From Calidihabitans tengchongensis (GTDB lineage: Bacteria > Sysuimicrobiota > Sysuimicrobiia > Sysuimicrobiales > Kaftiobacteriaceae): a DNA stretch of 64,000 nt. Of this stretch, positions 33,733 to 41,894 are shown in pieces. The stretch spans positions 124,001 through 188,000 of the forward strand of contig JAVKIE010000003.1 in the NCBI GenBank assembly GCA_031459615.1. Direction: 5' to 3'. The notes beneath the pieces are model-generated. The model did not search any database. It saw only the letters and a program-made list of their open reading frames with translations, and was not told where the DNA came from. Positions within the stretch are counted from its first letter, which is position 1, and every line of letters begins with the position of its first letter. Made by a program: the position numbers and the translations under genes.

Positions 33733-34478
33733 TCAGCGCCGGGCGCCCGCCAGCTCGCCCACCGGCTTGCCGCGGATGCGGGCCACCTCCTCGGGGGTCC
33801 GCAGGTCCAGCAACGCGGCCACGGTAGCCCGGGCCTGGTTGATCGGATTGCGAGAGCCCAGCGACTTGGTCAAGATGTCCTTCACCCCCGCCGCCTCCAG
33901 GACCGCCCGCACCGAACCGCCGGCAATGACCCCCGTCCCTTCCGACGCCGGCTTCAGCAGGACCCGGGACGCGCCGTAGTGGCCGATCACCTCGTGGGGG
34001 ATGGTGGTCCCCCGCAGCGGAACCTCGATGAGCTGCTTCTTGGCATCCTCCACGGCCTTGCGGATGGCGTCGGGCACCTCGGCAGCCTTGCCCAGCCCCA
34101 CGCCCACATGGCCCTGCTCGTCGCCCACCACCACCAGGGCCGCGAAGTTGAACCGNNNNNNNNNNNNNNNNNNNNNNNNNNNNNNNNNNNNNNNNNNNNN
34201 NNNNNNNNNNNNNNNNNNNNNNNNNNNNNNNNNNNNNNNNNNNNNNNNACCTCGATGAGCTGCTTCTTGGCATCCTCCACGGCCTTGCGGATGGCGTCGG
34301 GCACCTCGGCAGCCTTGCCCAGCCCCACGCCCACATGGCCCTGCTCGTCGCCCACCACCACCAGGGCCGCGAAGTTGAATCGCTTGGCCCCCTTGGTGAC
34401 CTTGGCCACCCGATTGATCCACACCGCCTTCTCCACGGTGAGGTTCACCGTGGAGGGGTCGATCCGTTTGATCGCCAT
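33733..34478 (-). CDS. rpsE: 30S ribosomal protein S5, interrupted by an assembly gap
   Basis: As given the reading frame is broken by 93 Ns (34156-34248). The N-terminal part reads from ATG 34478 ('MAIKRIDPSTVNLTVEKAVWINRVAKVTKGAKRFNF') and the C-terminal part ends at 33733 ('GKPVGELAGARR'). A 134-base stretch is duplicated on both sides of the gap. Removing one copy and the Ns deletes 227 bases and restores a single frame of 172 codons, normal for S5, including 'GHVGVGLGKAAEVPDAIRKAVEDAKKQL' and 'SLGSRNPINQARATVAAL'. The gene is therefore almost certainly intact in the organism. S5 contributes to decoding accuracy. Confidence 0.93.
34022..34382. other. Assembly gap flanked by a duplicated overlap
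   Basis: Ns occupy 34156-34248. Bases 34022-34155 and 34249-34382 are the same 134-base sequence with one mismatch (c at 34153, t at 34380). This is the pattern of two contigs whose overlapping ends were joined with a spacer instead of being merged. Confidence 0.93.
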
Positions 34479-34493
34479 CGCTGCCTCCCGGCC

Positions 34494-34862
34494 TCAGAAC
34501 TCCAGCCCGCCCCGGCGTGCCCCCTCGGCCAGCGCCCGCACCCGGCCGTGGTACTTGTAGCCGCCCCGGTCAAAGACCACCCGGACGATGCCCCGGGCCC
34601 GCGCGCGGCGGGCCAGGATCTCGCCCACCACGGCGGCGGCCTCGGTCTTGCGCTTGCCCCGCACCTGGTCCCGCACCTCGGGGTCCAGGGTCGACGCCGC
34701 GGCCAGGGTCATGCCCCGATCGTCGTCGATGATCTGCGCGTAGATGTGCTTGAGGCTGCGAAACACCGACAGCCGGGGGCGATGGCCGGTTCCCGCAATC
34801 CGCCGCCGGATACGGGCGTGCCGGCGCTGGCGCAGCACATTGCGGTCCACCCGTTTGATCAT
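34494..34862 (-). CDS. rplR: 50S ribosomal protein L18
   Basis: A 122-residue 5S rRNA-binding protein with 'RRHARIRRRIAGTGHRPRLSVFRSLKHIYAQIIDDDRG' and the C-terminal 'VVFDRGGYKYHGRVRALAEGARRGGLEF'. It lies between rplF and rpsE in the usual order. Confidence 0.97.
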   Translation of the reverse strand: MIKRVDRNVLRQRRHARIRRRIAGTGHRPRLSVFRSLKHIYAQIIDDDRGMTLAAASTLDPEVRDQVRGKRKTEAAAVVGEILARRARARGIVRVVFDRGGYKYHGRVRALAEGARRGGLEF

Positions 34863-34872
34863 CTCGGCCCTC

Positions 34873-35427
34873 CTACGCCCGACCCCCGACGGTCCGGCCC
34901 GCCTTGCCCGGCCGGAGCCGGATGCGCTCGCCGGCGTACCGGATGCCCTTGCCCTTGTAGGGGTCCGGGGGCCGGATGGCCCGCAGCCGGGCGGCCACCT
35001 GACCGACCAGTTCCTTGTCGATGCCGCTGACCACGATGCGCGTGGGCTGCGGGACCTCGAACTGGATTCCCTCCGGGGGCGTGACCACCACCGGGTGGGA
35101 GTAGCCCACCTGCAGGCTGAGGGCATCCCCCTGCTTGACGGCCCGGTATCCCACGCCGACGATCTCCAGCTCCACCCGGTAGCCCTCCACGACGCCCCGG
35201 ACCATGTTGGCCAGCAGCGCCCGGGTGAGCCCGTGCAGGGCCCGATGCCTGTCCTGGTCCGTGGGGCGCTGGACCACCACGGCGCCGTCGCGCACCTGCA
35301 CCGTCATGTCGGGATGGACCTCCCGCACCAGGCGGCCCCGCGGGCCCGCCACCTCGACCGTGCGGCCCTTCACCGCGACCGACACGCCGGGGGGAATCGG
35401 GATAGGCGCTCGTCCCACGCGCGACAT
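34873..35427 (-). CDS. rplF: 50S ribosomal protein L6
   Basis: A 184-residue protein with the two-fold L6 domain repeat. Markers are 'SRVGRAPIPIPPGVSVAVKGRTVEVAGPRGRL' and the C-terminal signature 'RLRAIRPPDPYKGKGIRYAGE'. It binds near the factor-binding site of the large subunit. Confidence 0.97.
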   Translation of the reverse strand: MSRVGRAPIPIPPGVSVAVKGRTVEVAGPRGRLVREVHPDMTVQVRDGAVVVQRPTDQDRHRALHGLTRALLANMVRGVVEGYRVELEIVGVGYRAVKQGDALSLQVGYSHPVVVTPPEGIQFEVPQPTRIVVSGIDKELVGQVAARLRAIRPPDPYKGKGIRYAGERIRLRPGKAGRTVGGRA

Positions 35428-35458
35428 GATCTGACCTCCGACCGGCTCTCTCCGTCCC

Positions 35459-35860
35459 TCACCAGACGTAGCAGATGACTTCGCCCCCGATGCCCAGCCG
35501 GCGGGCCTGGCGATCGGTCATCACGCCCCGGGAGGTGCTGACGATGGCCACCCCCAACCCCGCGCGCACCCGCGGCAGGGTCTTGCGGCCCGCGTAGATC
35601 CGCAGGCCCGGACGGCTTGCCCGGCGGATCCCCGACAGGACCGGCTCCTTGCGGGGGCCGTACTTCAGGGTGATCCGGATCACCCCCTGGGGTCCCCGGT
35701 CGATGCGGTGCCAGTCGGCGATGAACCCCTCCTCCTTGAGGATCCGCGCGATCTCCATCTTCAGCCGGCTCGCCGGCACGTCCACATGGTCATGCCGGGC
35801 GTGGATCGCATTGCGGATCCGCGTCAACATGTCGGCAATCGGGTCGGTGACGACACCCAC
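35459..35860 (-). CDS. rpsH: 30S ribosomal protein S8
   Basis: A 133-residue protein with 'TDPIADMLTRIRNA' at the start and 'ISTSRGVMTDRQARRLGIGGEVICYVW'-type C-terminus (here 'VSTSRGVMTDRQARRLG'). GTG 35860 is chosen because GGAGGAG lies 8 bases upstream; an in-frame extension to 35890 is poor. S8 binds central 16S rRNA and regulates the spc operon in E. coli. Confidence 0.96.
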   Translation of the reverse strand: MGVVTDPIADMLTRIRNAIHARHDHVDVPASRLKMEIARILKEEGFIADWHRIDRGPQGVIRITLKYGPRKEPVLSGIRRASRPGLRIYAGRKTLPRVRAGLGVAIVSTSRGVMTDRQARRLGIGGEVICYVW

Positions 35861-35942
35861 GTCCGGATCTCCTCCGCCGTCGACTCTCACCTGTCACTCA
35901 CCTGACCGCAGAGCGGCGACCGCTGGACATCCACGGCCCGGT

Positions 35943-36128
35943 TCACCAGCTCGCCTTGACCAGTCCCGGGATCTCCCCCCGGTGCGCCAGCTGCCGCAGG
36001 CAGATCCGGCACAGGCCGAACTTGCGGAACACCGCCCGCGGACGCCCGCAACGCAGGCATCGGCTGTACCGGCGCACCTTGAACTTGGGTTCCCGCTTCC
36101 ATTTTTCCAGCAGCGCTTTCTTGGCCAC
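35943..36128 (-). CDS. rpsN: 30S ribosomal protein S14, zinc type
   Basis: A 61-residue short S14 with two CxxC pairs ('RCLRCGRP' and 'GLCRICLRQLAHRGEIPG'), the zinc-binding type Z form. GTG 36128 follows GGGAGG with a 6-base gap. The short form and zinc site are typical of Gram-positive, Thermus-like and related lineages. Confidence 0.95.
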   Translation of the reverse strand: MAKKALLEKWKREPKFKVRRYSRCLRCGRPRAVFRKFGLCRICLRQLAHRGEIPGLVKASW

Positions 36129-36221
36129 CTCGAGCCTCCCACTCCCGGGATTCGCGGTCTCGGGATCCGGGATCCGGACTCCCACCCTCCGGCCCCGAGC
36201 GCCGAACCCCGCAGGTCTCCC

Positions 36222-36857
36222 TCAGGCCGCCTCCCGCAGGGGCAGGCCCAGCAGGCGCAGCAGTTCCCGCGCCTCCTCGTCGGTCCGGGCGGTGGTCACC
36301 ACCGTGATGTCCATCCCCCGGATCTTCTCCACCCGATCATAGTCGATTTCCGGGAAGATCAGCTGTTCCCGGACGCCGATGTTCAGATTTCCCCGCCCGT
36401 CGAACTGTCGGGCGGAAATCCCCTTGAAGTCCCGGATGCGGGGCAGTGCGATGTTGAACAGCTTGTCCAGAAATTCATACATCCGATCGCCCCGCAGGGT
36501 CACCCGGGCCGCGATGGGCGTGCCCTTGCGGAGCTTGAAGGCGGCGATGGACTTCTTGGCCCGGACCACCACCGGCCGCTGGCCGGCGATGAGGGTGAGC
36601 TCCTCCACCGCCTTGTCCAGAAACCGCGGATCGGTGGTGGCGTCGCCCACCCGCATGTTCAGCACCACCTTCTCGACCCGCGGCACCTCCATGATGTTCC
36701 GGTACCCGAACCGCTCCCGCAACCGCGGCACGACCTCGGTCCGGTACAGGACCTTCAACCGCGCCGGCGGCCGGGGGCCGGTCGGCGCCGGAGCCGCCGC
36801 CTCGGCGGCCGCAGGGGCCGGGGCAGAGGGAACCTGTCGCTTCTTGCCGTCGCTCAT
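36222..36857 (-). CDS. rplE: 50S ribosomal protein L5 with Ala/Pro-rich N-terminal extension
   Basis: A 211-residue L5, which binds 5S rRNA. The core runs from about residue 33 ('RLKVLYRTEVVPRLRERFGYRNIMEVPRVEKVVLNMRVG') to the end ('IGVREQLIFPEIDYDRVEKIRGMDITVVTTARTDEEAREL'). The first 30 residues are an Ala/Pro-rich tail not found in typical L5. ATG 36857 overlaps the rplX stop as ATGA, which fixes the start and shows that the tail is real. Confidence 0.95.
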   Translation of the reverse strand: MSDGKKRQVPSAPAPAAAEAAAPAPTGPRPPARLKVLYRTEVVPRLRERFGYRNIMEVPRVEKVVLNMRVGDATTDPRFLDKAVEELTLIAGQRPVVVRAKKSIAAFKLRKGTPIAARVTLRGDRMYEFLDKLFNIALPRIRDFKGISARQFDGRGNLNIGVREQLIFPEIDYDRVEKIRGMDITVVTTARTDEEARELLRLLGLPLREAA

Positions 36858-37195
36858 TTCTCGATCTGCTCCCCGCAGCGCTTGCACACCCGCACTTTGG
36901 TCCCGTCGGCCAGGTAGCCGTGACCCACCCGCACCGCCCGTCCGCACTTGGGGCACACCACCATCACCTTGCTGCTGGGGATGGGCGCCTCCTTTTCCAC
37001 GATGCCCCCCTGGGGCATCTTCTGGGTGGGGCGGGTGTGCCGCTTCACGACGTTGATGCCCTCCACGATGATCCGGCCGTGCTTGGGCAGGACCCGCAGC
37101 ACCTTGCCGCGCTTGCCCCGCTGCTTGCCGGCGACGACCTCCACCATGTCGCCCTTCTTCACGTGTATCCGATGCCGCCCGGCCACCACCGCCAT
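36854..37195 (-). CDS. rplX: 50S ribosomal protein L24, zinc-ribbon form
   Basis: A 113-residue protein with the KOW motif ('HVKKGDMVEVVAGKQRGKRGKVLRVLP') and 'VEGINVVKRHTRPTQKMPQGGIVEKEAPI'. The C-terminal part retains CPKCG and CKRCGE, a zinc ribbon lost in many bacteria. L24 starts assembly of the large subunit. Confidence 0.96.
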   Translation of the reverse strand: MAVVAGRHRIHVKKGDMVEVVAGKQRGKRGKVLRVLPKHGRIIVEGINVVKRHTRPTQKMPQGGIVEKEAPIPSSKVMVVCPKCGRAVRVGHGYLADGTKVRVCKRCGEQIEK

Positions 37196-37196
37196 C

Positions 37197-37565
37197 TCAC
37201 AGAACCTCCGGCGCCAGGGAGATGATCTTCATGAACTGCTTCTCCCGCAGCTCCCGCGCCACGGGGCCGAAGATGCGCGTGCCCCGCGGGTTCAAGGCGT
37301 CGCTGAGGATCACCGCCGCATTGTCGTCGAACCGGATGTACGACCCATCCGGGCGCCGGACGGGCCGCCGGGTCCGCACGATCACCGCCCGCACCACGTC
37401 CCCTTCCTTGATGGGGCTGTTGGGGATCGCCTGCTTGACCGAGCAGACCACCACGTCCCCCACGGTGGCATACCGGCGATTGCTGCCGCCCAGCACCCGG
37501 ATCACCATCAGCTCCCGCGCGCCCGTATTGTCGGCGACCTTCAGCCGCGTGTAGGGCCGGATCAT
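37197..37565 (-). CDS. rplN: 50S ribosomal protein L14
   Basis: A 122-residue protein with 'MIRPYTRLKVADNTGARELMVIRVLGGSNRRYATVGDVVV' and 'RGTRIFGPVARELREKQFMKIISLAPEVL'. It lies at the subunit interface and binds the silencing factor RsfS. It overlaps the rpsQ end by four bases. Confidence 0.97.
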   Translation of the reverse strand: MIRPYTRLKVADNTGARELMVIRVLGGSNRRYATVGDVVVCSVKQAIPNSPIKEGDVVRAVIVRTRRPVRRPDGSYIRFDDNAAVILSDALNPRGTRIFGPVARELREKQFMKIISLAPEVL

Positions 37566-37819
37566 TGCGCTTTCTCCAGCACCTGGACCACCCGCCAGCG
37601 CTTCTCCTTGCTCAGGGGGCGGGTCTCCATGATCAGCACCCGGTCACCCTCGCGGGCCACGTTGCCCTCGTTGTGCGCCTTGAACCGGGCGATGTGGCGC
37701 ACCGTCTTGCCGTACAGGGGGTGGCGGCGGATGGTCTCCACCTGAACCACCACCGTCTTGTCCATCTTGTCGCTGACCACGACCCCGACCCGGGTCTTCC
37801 GCTTCCCGCGCGTCTGCAT
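37562..37819 (-). CDS. rpsQ: 30S ribosomal protein S17
   Basis: An 85-residue OB-fold protein with 'RKTRVGVVVSDKMDKTVVVQVETIRRHPLYGKTV' and 'DRVLIMETRPLSKEKRWRVVQVLEKAQ'. ATG 37819 is chosen by family length; longer in-frame extensions run into rpmC. Confidence 0.96.
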   Translation of the reverse strand: MQTRGKRKTRVGVVVSDKMDKTVVVQVETIRRHPLYGKTVRHIARFKAHNEGNVAREGDRVLIMETRPLSKEKRWRVVQVLEKAQ

Positions 37820-37833
37820 CTCGGCCCCCGCTC

Positions 37834-38025
37834 CTACACCGCCACGCCCTTCTCGGCCAGCACCGTCTTGATCCGGGCCACATCCCGCCGCAGTTCCCGG
37901 ATCCGGGAGGTGTTGGGTTGCTGGCCGGCGACCTTCAGGCGCAGGGTAAACAGCTCCCGCTGCACCTCGTCCAGCTTCCGCAGCAGTTCGTCGGCGGTCA
38001 TCTGCCGCAGGTCCGCCGCCCGCAT
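37834..38025 (-). CDS. rpmC: 50S ribosomal protein L29
   Basis: A 63-residue two-helix protein ('LRQMTADELLRKLDEVQRELFTLRLKVAGQQ' and 'IRELRRDVARIKTVLAEKG') located near the exit tunnel. Standard position between rplP and rpsQ. Confidence 0.96.
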   Translation of the reverse strand: MRAADLRQMTADELLRKLDEVQRELFTLRLKVAGQQPNTSRIRELRRDVARIKTVLAEKGVAV

Positions 38026-38050
38026 GGTCCGACCCCACCCTCCCCGACGG

Positions 38051-38470
38051 CTACACCGCCACCTCTTCCCGGGCCACGAACCTGGTCTTGATGGGCAGCT
38101 TGTGGGCGGCCAGGATCATGGCTTCCCGGGCGTTGGCCTCGTCCACTCCCGCCAGCTCGAAGAGGATGCGTCCCGGCCGCACCACCGCCACCCAGTACTC
38201 GGGATTCCCCTTCCCGGACCCCATGCGGGTCTCCGCCGGCTTCTTGGTGACGGGCTTGTCCGGGAAGATGCGAATCCACAGCTTGCCGCCCCGCTTGACG
38301 TGACGGGTGATGGCCCGCCGGGCGGCCTCGATCTGGGCGCTGGTGATCCAGGCCGGCTCCAAAGCCTGCAGGCCGTACTCCCCGAAGGCGATGGTGGTGC
38401 CGGCCAGCACCCGGCCCTTCATCCGCCCGCGCTGGGCCTTGCGGTATTTGGTGCGCTTAGGCATCAGCAT
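38051..38470 (-). CDS. rplP: 50S ribosomal protein L16
   Basis: A 139-residue protein with 'PKRTKYRKAQRGRMKG', 'GEYGLQALEPAWITSAQIEAARRAITRHVKRGGKLWIRIFPDKPVTKKPAETRMGSGKG'. ATG 38470 has GGAGAG six bases upstream; the ATG two codons later is the more usual family start. It overlaps rpsC by 14 bases. L16 shapes the A site. Confidence 0.96.
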   Translation of the reverse strand: MLMPKRTKYRKAQRGRMKGRVLAGTTIAFGEYGLQALEPAWITSAQIEAARRAITRHVKRGGKLWIRIFPDKPVTKKPAETRMGSGKGNPEYWVAVVRPGRILFELAGVDEANAREAMILAAHKLPIKTRFVAREEVAV

Positions 38471-39308
38471 CGCTGTCTCTCCTGGTCACCACAGGCCGCG
38501 GTTCCCGGGTGGGGATCACCACCGGGGGTCCCTCGCCCGCGGGGGACCCGCCCTGCACCGGCGCCGCCTCCGCAGCTGCCGGCGCCGCCGGAGCCGGTGG
38601 AGCCGCCGGGGCGCGCTCCGCCAGCCGCGGAGGCCGCCGCGCCTCCACCTCAGGCCGGCGTTCGGGCAGGATGTCGCCCCGGTAGATCCACACCTTCACC
38701 CCGATGCGCCCGTAGGTGGTCAGAGCCTCGGCCACCCCGAAGTCGATGTCCGCCCGCAGGGTCTGAAGGGGCACCCGCCCCTCCCGGTACCACTCGTAGC
38801 GGGCAATCTCGGCGCCGGCCAGGCGGCCCGAGCAGGCGATCCGGATCCCCTTGGCCCCGGCCCGCAGGCTGCGCTGCACCGCCTGCTTCATCGCCCGCCG
38901 GTAGGCGACCCGGCGCTCCAGCTGCTGGGCCACGTTCTCGGCCACCAGCACCGCCTCCAGCTCCGGCCGACGGATTTCCTGCACGGTGAGCTGCACCTGC
39001 TTGCCGGTCAGCGCCTCCAGCTCCTTCTTGAGGGCGTCGATGCCCGACCCGCCCCGGCCGATGATGATCCCCGGGCGGGCGGCGTGGATGATCACCCGGA
39101 CCTGCGGCTTGCCCCCCACCCCGGTCTGGGTCCCGAACCGCTCGATCTCCACCCGGGAGATGCCGGCGCGACCGAGCTTCTCCTTGATGTGCTTCCGGAT
39201 GGCCAGGTCCTCCTGGATGAGGCTGGCCATATCCCGGGCATACCATCGGGATTCCCAGTCGCGGATGATGCCCACCCGCAGTCCGACCGGATGAATTTTC
39301 TGGCCCAC
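38457..39308 (-). CDS. rpsC: 30S ribosomal protein S3 with a long Ala/Pro-rich C-terminal tail
   Basis: A 283-residue S3. The KH domain ('GGKPQVRVIIHAARPGIIIGRGGSGIDALKKELE') and C-terminal S3 domain ('LRAGAKGIRIACSGRLAGAEIARYEWYREGRVPLQTLRADIDFGVAEALTTYGRIGVKVWIYRGD') are complete by about residue 215. The last 65 or so residues are rich in Ala, Pro, Glu and Arg and look disordered. S3 lines the mRNA entry channel. Confidence 0.96.
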   Translation of the reverse strand: MGQKIHPVGLRVGIIRDWESRWYARDMASLIQEDLAIRKHIKEKLGRAGISRVEIERFGTQTGVGGKPQVRVIIHAARPGIIIGRGGSGIDALKKELEALTGKQVQLTVQEIRRPELEAVLVAENVAQQLERRVAYRRAMKQAVQRSLRAGAKGIRIACSGRLAGAEIARYEWYREGRVPLQTLRADIDFGVAEALTTYGRIGVKVWIYRGDILPERRPEVEARRPPRLAERAPAAPPAPAAPAAAEAAPVQGGSPAGEGPPVVIPTREPRPVVTRRDSDADA

Positions 39309-39338
39309 CGACTCACCTCCACTCCGACCGCCGGCCGG

Positions 39339-39677
39339 CTATGGCCGCCGGTCGGACACCACCACCGTGATGTGGCTGCTGCGCCGCGTGATGATGTCGG
39401 CCCGACCCCGCGCCCGGGGCTGCACGCGCTTCATGGACGGACCCCGGTCCACAAAGGCTCGGGCCACCACCAGAGCCGAGCGGTCCAGGTCCAGGTTGTT
39501 CTCGGCGTTGGCCACCGCCGAGCGCAGCACTTTGGCCACCACCCGCGCAGCCCGGGACGGCAGGAAGCGCAGCATCGCCTCCGCCTCCGTCACCGGCCGA
39601 CCGCGGATCACCTGCACCACCCGCTGAACTTTCTTGGGCGACAGCCGCACGTAGCGCGCGACCGCTCTGACCTCCAT
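39339..39677 (-). CDS. rplV: 50S ribosomal protein L22
   Basis: A 112-residue protein with 'ARYVRLSPKKVQRVVQVIRGRPVTEAEAMLRFLPSRAARVVAKVLRSAVANAENN' and the tunnel-lining hairpin 'DRGPSMKRVQPRARGRADIITRRSSHITVVV'. The hairpin is where macrolide resistance changes arise in other species. Confidence 0.97.
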   Translation of the reverse strand: MEVRAVARYVRLSPKKVQRVVQVIRGRPVTEAEAMLRFLPSRAARVVAKVLRSAVANAENNLDLDRSALVVARAFVDRGPSMKRVQPRARGRADIITRRSSHITVVVSDRRP

Positions 39678-39722
39678 AACTTCCTCCTCGCGGCGCGGGC
39701 TTCACCCTGCCCGCCACACACC

Positions 39723-40046
39723 CTAACTGGAGGCCGGCGACGCCGGCGCCGGCGGCGTGACGGTGGTCGTGCGCTCGGCGGCCGCCCCCGCGGCACCGTG
39801 GCCGCGGAATGTCCGGGTCGGCGCAAACTCGCCGAGCTTGTGGCCCACCATCTGCTCGGTGATGTAGATGGGCACGTGCTTCCGGCCGTCGTAGACGGCG
39901 ATGGTGTGCCCCACCATCTCCGGGACGATGGTGGACCGCCGCGACCACGTCCTGATCACGCGCCGCTCCCGGGTGCGGTTCAGTTCCCGCACCTTCTCCA
40001 GCAGGTGCTCGTCTACAAAGGGTCCCTTTTTCGTCGACCGTCCCAT
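39723..40046 (-). CDS. rpsS: 30S ribosomal protein S19 with short C-terminal extension
   Basis: A 107-residue protein with 'GRSTKKGPFVDEHLLEKVRELN', 'IRTWSRRSTIVPEMVGHTIAVYDGRKHVPIYITEQMVGHKLGEFAPTRTFRGH'. The family normally ends about there; the last 20 residues are an Ala/Pro/Thr tail. S19 sits in the 30S head with S13. Confidence 0.96.
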   Translation of the reverse strand: MGRSTKKGPFVDEHLLEKVRELNRTRERRVIRTWSRRSTIVPEMVGHTIAVYDGRKHVPIYITEQMVGHKLGEFAPTRTFRGHGAAGAAAERTTTVTPPAPASPASS

Positions 40047-40095
40047 ACCCGTTCTCGTGTCGGAGCGGTGTCACCGACGTGACGACACGCCCCCG

Positions 40096-40920
40096 TCACT
40101 TCCTCCGTTTCACAATGAATTTGTCGCTGGGCTTGCGCTTGCGCGTCTTGGCGCCCAGGGTGGGCTTGCCCCACGGGCTCACGGGGCCCGGCATGCCGAT
40201 GGGCGAGCGACCCTCGCCTCCGCCGTGGGGGTGGCTGGCCGGGTCCATGGCCACACCCCGCACCGCGGGGCGGCGGCCCAGCCACCGGGACCGCCCGGCC
40301 TTGCCCAGGGAGATGGCGCTGTGCTCCACATTGCCCACCTGACCCACCGTGGCCTTGCACTCCAGGCGGATCAGCCGGACCTCCCCCGAGGGCAACCGGA
40401 TGTGGGCGTAGTCGCCCTCCTTGGCCATCACCTGGGCGGCCGCCCCCGCCGCCCGCACCAGCTGGCCCCCCTTGCCGGGGACCAATTCAATATTGTGCAC
40501 CAGTGTCCCGACCGGGATGGCGCGCAGCGGCAGGGCGTTGCCCGGCTTGATCTCCGCGTCCGGCCCCGACATGACCGTGTCGCCCACCTGGAGGCCCTCG
40601 GGGGCCAGGACGTACCGCTTCTCACCGTCGGCGTACTGCAGGAGGGCCAGCCGGGCCGACCGGTTGGGGTCATACTCGATGGCCACCACCCGGGCCGGGA
40701 TCCCGTCCTTGTCCCGCCGGAAGTCCACGATCCGGTAGTGGCGCTTGTGCCCGCCTCCCCGGTGCCGTACGGTCACCCGCCCCTGGACGTTGCGCCCCCC
40801 GGTCTTGCGCAGGGGCTCCAGGAGCGAGGGCTCCGGCTCCTCCTTGGTGATCTCCTCAAACGTCGAGACGGTGAAAAAGCGCCGCCCCGGCGTCACCGGC
40901 TTGAACTTCTTGATTCCCAC
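40096..40920 (-). CDS. rplB: 50S ribosomal protein L2
   Basis: A 274-residue protein essential for subunit joining and peptidyl transfer. Markers are 'KFKPVTPGRRFFTVSTFEEIT', 'GGGHKRHYRIVDFRRDKDGIPARVVAIEYDPNRSARLALL' and the C-terminal 'RGVAMDPASHPHGGGEGRSPIGMPGPVSPWGKPTLGAKTRK', including the conserved functional histidine region. Normal length. Confidence 0.97.
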   Translation of the reverse strand: MGIKKFKPVTPGRRFFTVSTFEEITKEEPEPSLLEPLRKTGGRNVQGRVTVRHRGGGHKRHYRIVDFRRDKDGIPARVVAIEYDPNRSARLALLQYADGEKRYVLAPEGLQVGDTVMSGPDAEIKPGNALPLRAIPVGTLVHNIELVPGKGGQLVRAAGAAAQVMAKEGDYAHIRLPSGEVRLIRLECKATVGQVGNVEHSAISLGKAGRSRWLGRRPAVRGVAMDPASHPHGGGEGRSPIGMPGPVSPWGKPTLGAKTRKRKPSDKFIVKRRK

Positions 40921-40974
40921 GTCGCCTGGCCTCCCTTCGGTCGGCCGCCTCGAGCCTGTCCGGGAGGCGCCTCC

Positions 40975-41262
40975 CTAGGTCAGAGCCTCCAGATCGATCT
41001 TCTCGCCGGGGGCCAGGGTGACCACCGCCTTGCGGTACCCTGACGTCCGGACGTAGTGCTGCCCCCGGCGCCGGGTCCGGCCCGGGATGCGCAGGGTGTT
41101 CACCTTGACCACCCGCACCCGGAACAGCCGCTGCACGGCTTCCTTGATCTGCAATTTGGTGGCTCCCGGCGCCACCTCGAACGTGTACTTGCCAATCTGG
41201 GAGCCCCGCATGCTCTTCTCGGTCAGGATCGGACGACGGATGATCTCCCGGGGATCCATCAC
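40975..41262 (-). CDS. rplW: 50S ribosomal protein L23
   Basis: A 95-residue exit-tunnel protein and docking site for trigger factor and SRP. Markers are 'IIRRPILTEKSMRGSQIGKYTFEVAPGATKLQIKEAVQRLFRVRVVKVNTL'. Its first bases overlap the rplD end by four. Confidence 0.96.
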   Translation of the reverse strand: MMDPREIIRRPILTEKSMRGSQIGKYTFEVAPGATKLQIKEAVQRLFRVRVVKVNTLRIPGRTRRRGQHYVRTSGYRKAVVTLAPGEKIDLEALT

Positions 41263-41894
41263 CGGCCGTACACCTCCGCCAGCGCCGCCACCGCCGGGCG
41301 CGTGAGCACCAGGTAATCAGCGGCCAGGGCGTCGTGGATCGTCAGGCTCGCCGCCGGCCGCACCGTCACCTCCGGCAGGTTGGCGGCCGAGCGGGCCAGA
41401 ATGGGGTCCGGCCCCGCCGTCACCAGCACGGTCCTGCCCGACACGGGCAGCCGCGCCAGGAGGTCCGCCAGCGCCTGCGTCCGGGGGGCCTCCAGCCGGG
41501 GGGGATCGATCACCACCACGCGCCCCGCGGCCGCCTTGGCCGACAGCACCGACCGCATGGCCAGGTGCCGCATCTGCCGGGGCGTGCGCTGGGTGTAGTC
41601 CCGGGGCCTGGGGCCATGGGCCACCCCCCCGCCCACGAACAGCGGTGCCCGACGGCTTCCGTGGCGGGCCCGCCCGGTGCCCTTCTGCCTCCACAGCTTC
41701 CGGGTGCTGTAGGCCACCTCACCCCGGGTCCTGGTGGAGTGCGTCCCCACCCGGCGGTTGGCCAGGTGGGCCACCAGGACCTGGTGCACCACCGCCCGGT
41801 GCGGCTTGATGCCGAAGACCTCCGCAGGGAGATCCACAGTCCCCGCCGCCGCCCCACTCGCGTCAAAAGCCTGCGCCGTCGGCACGCCGCTCAC
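41259..41894 (-). CDS. rplD: 50S ribosomal protein L4
   Basis: A 211-residue protein with the tunnel loop 'GTHSTRTRGEVAYSTRKLWRQKGTGRARHGSRRAPLFVGGGVAHGPRPRDY'. L4 represses the S10 operon in E. coli; whether it does so here is unknown. It overlaps rplC and rplW by four bases each. Confidence 0.96.
   Translation of the reverse strand: MSGVPTAQAFDASGAAAGTVDLPAEVFGIKPHRAVVHQVLVAHLANRRVGTHSTRTRGEVAYSTRKLWRQKGTGRARHGSRRAPLFVGGGVAHGPRPRDYTQRTPRQMRHLAMRSVLSAKAAAGRVVVIDPPRLEAPRTQALADLLARLPVSGRTVLVTAGPDPILARSAANLPEVTVRPAASLTIHDALAADYLVLTRPAVAALAEVYGR

Noticed and set aside
34022..34382. True duplication or intron in rpsE
   Set aside because: The duplicated flanks with Ns between them, and frame restoration on collapse, point to a scaffolding artefact.
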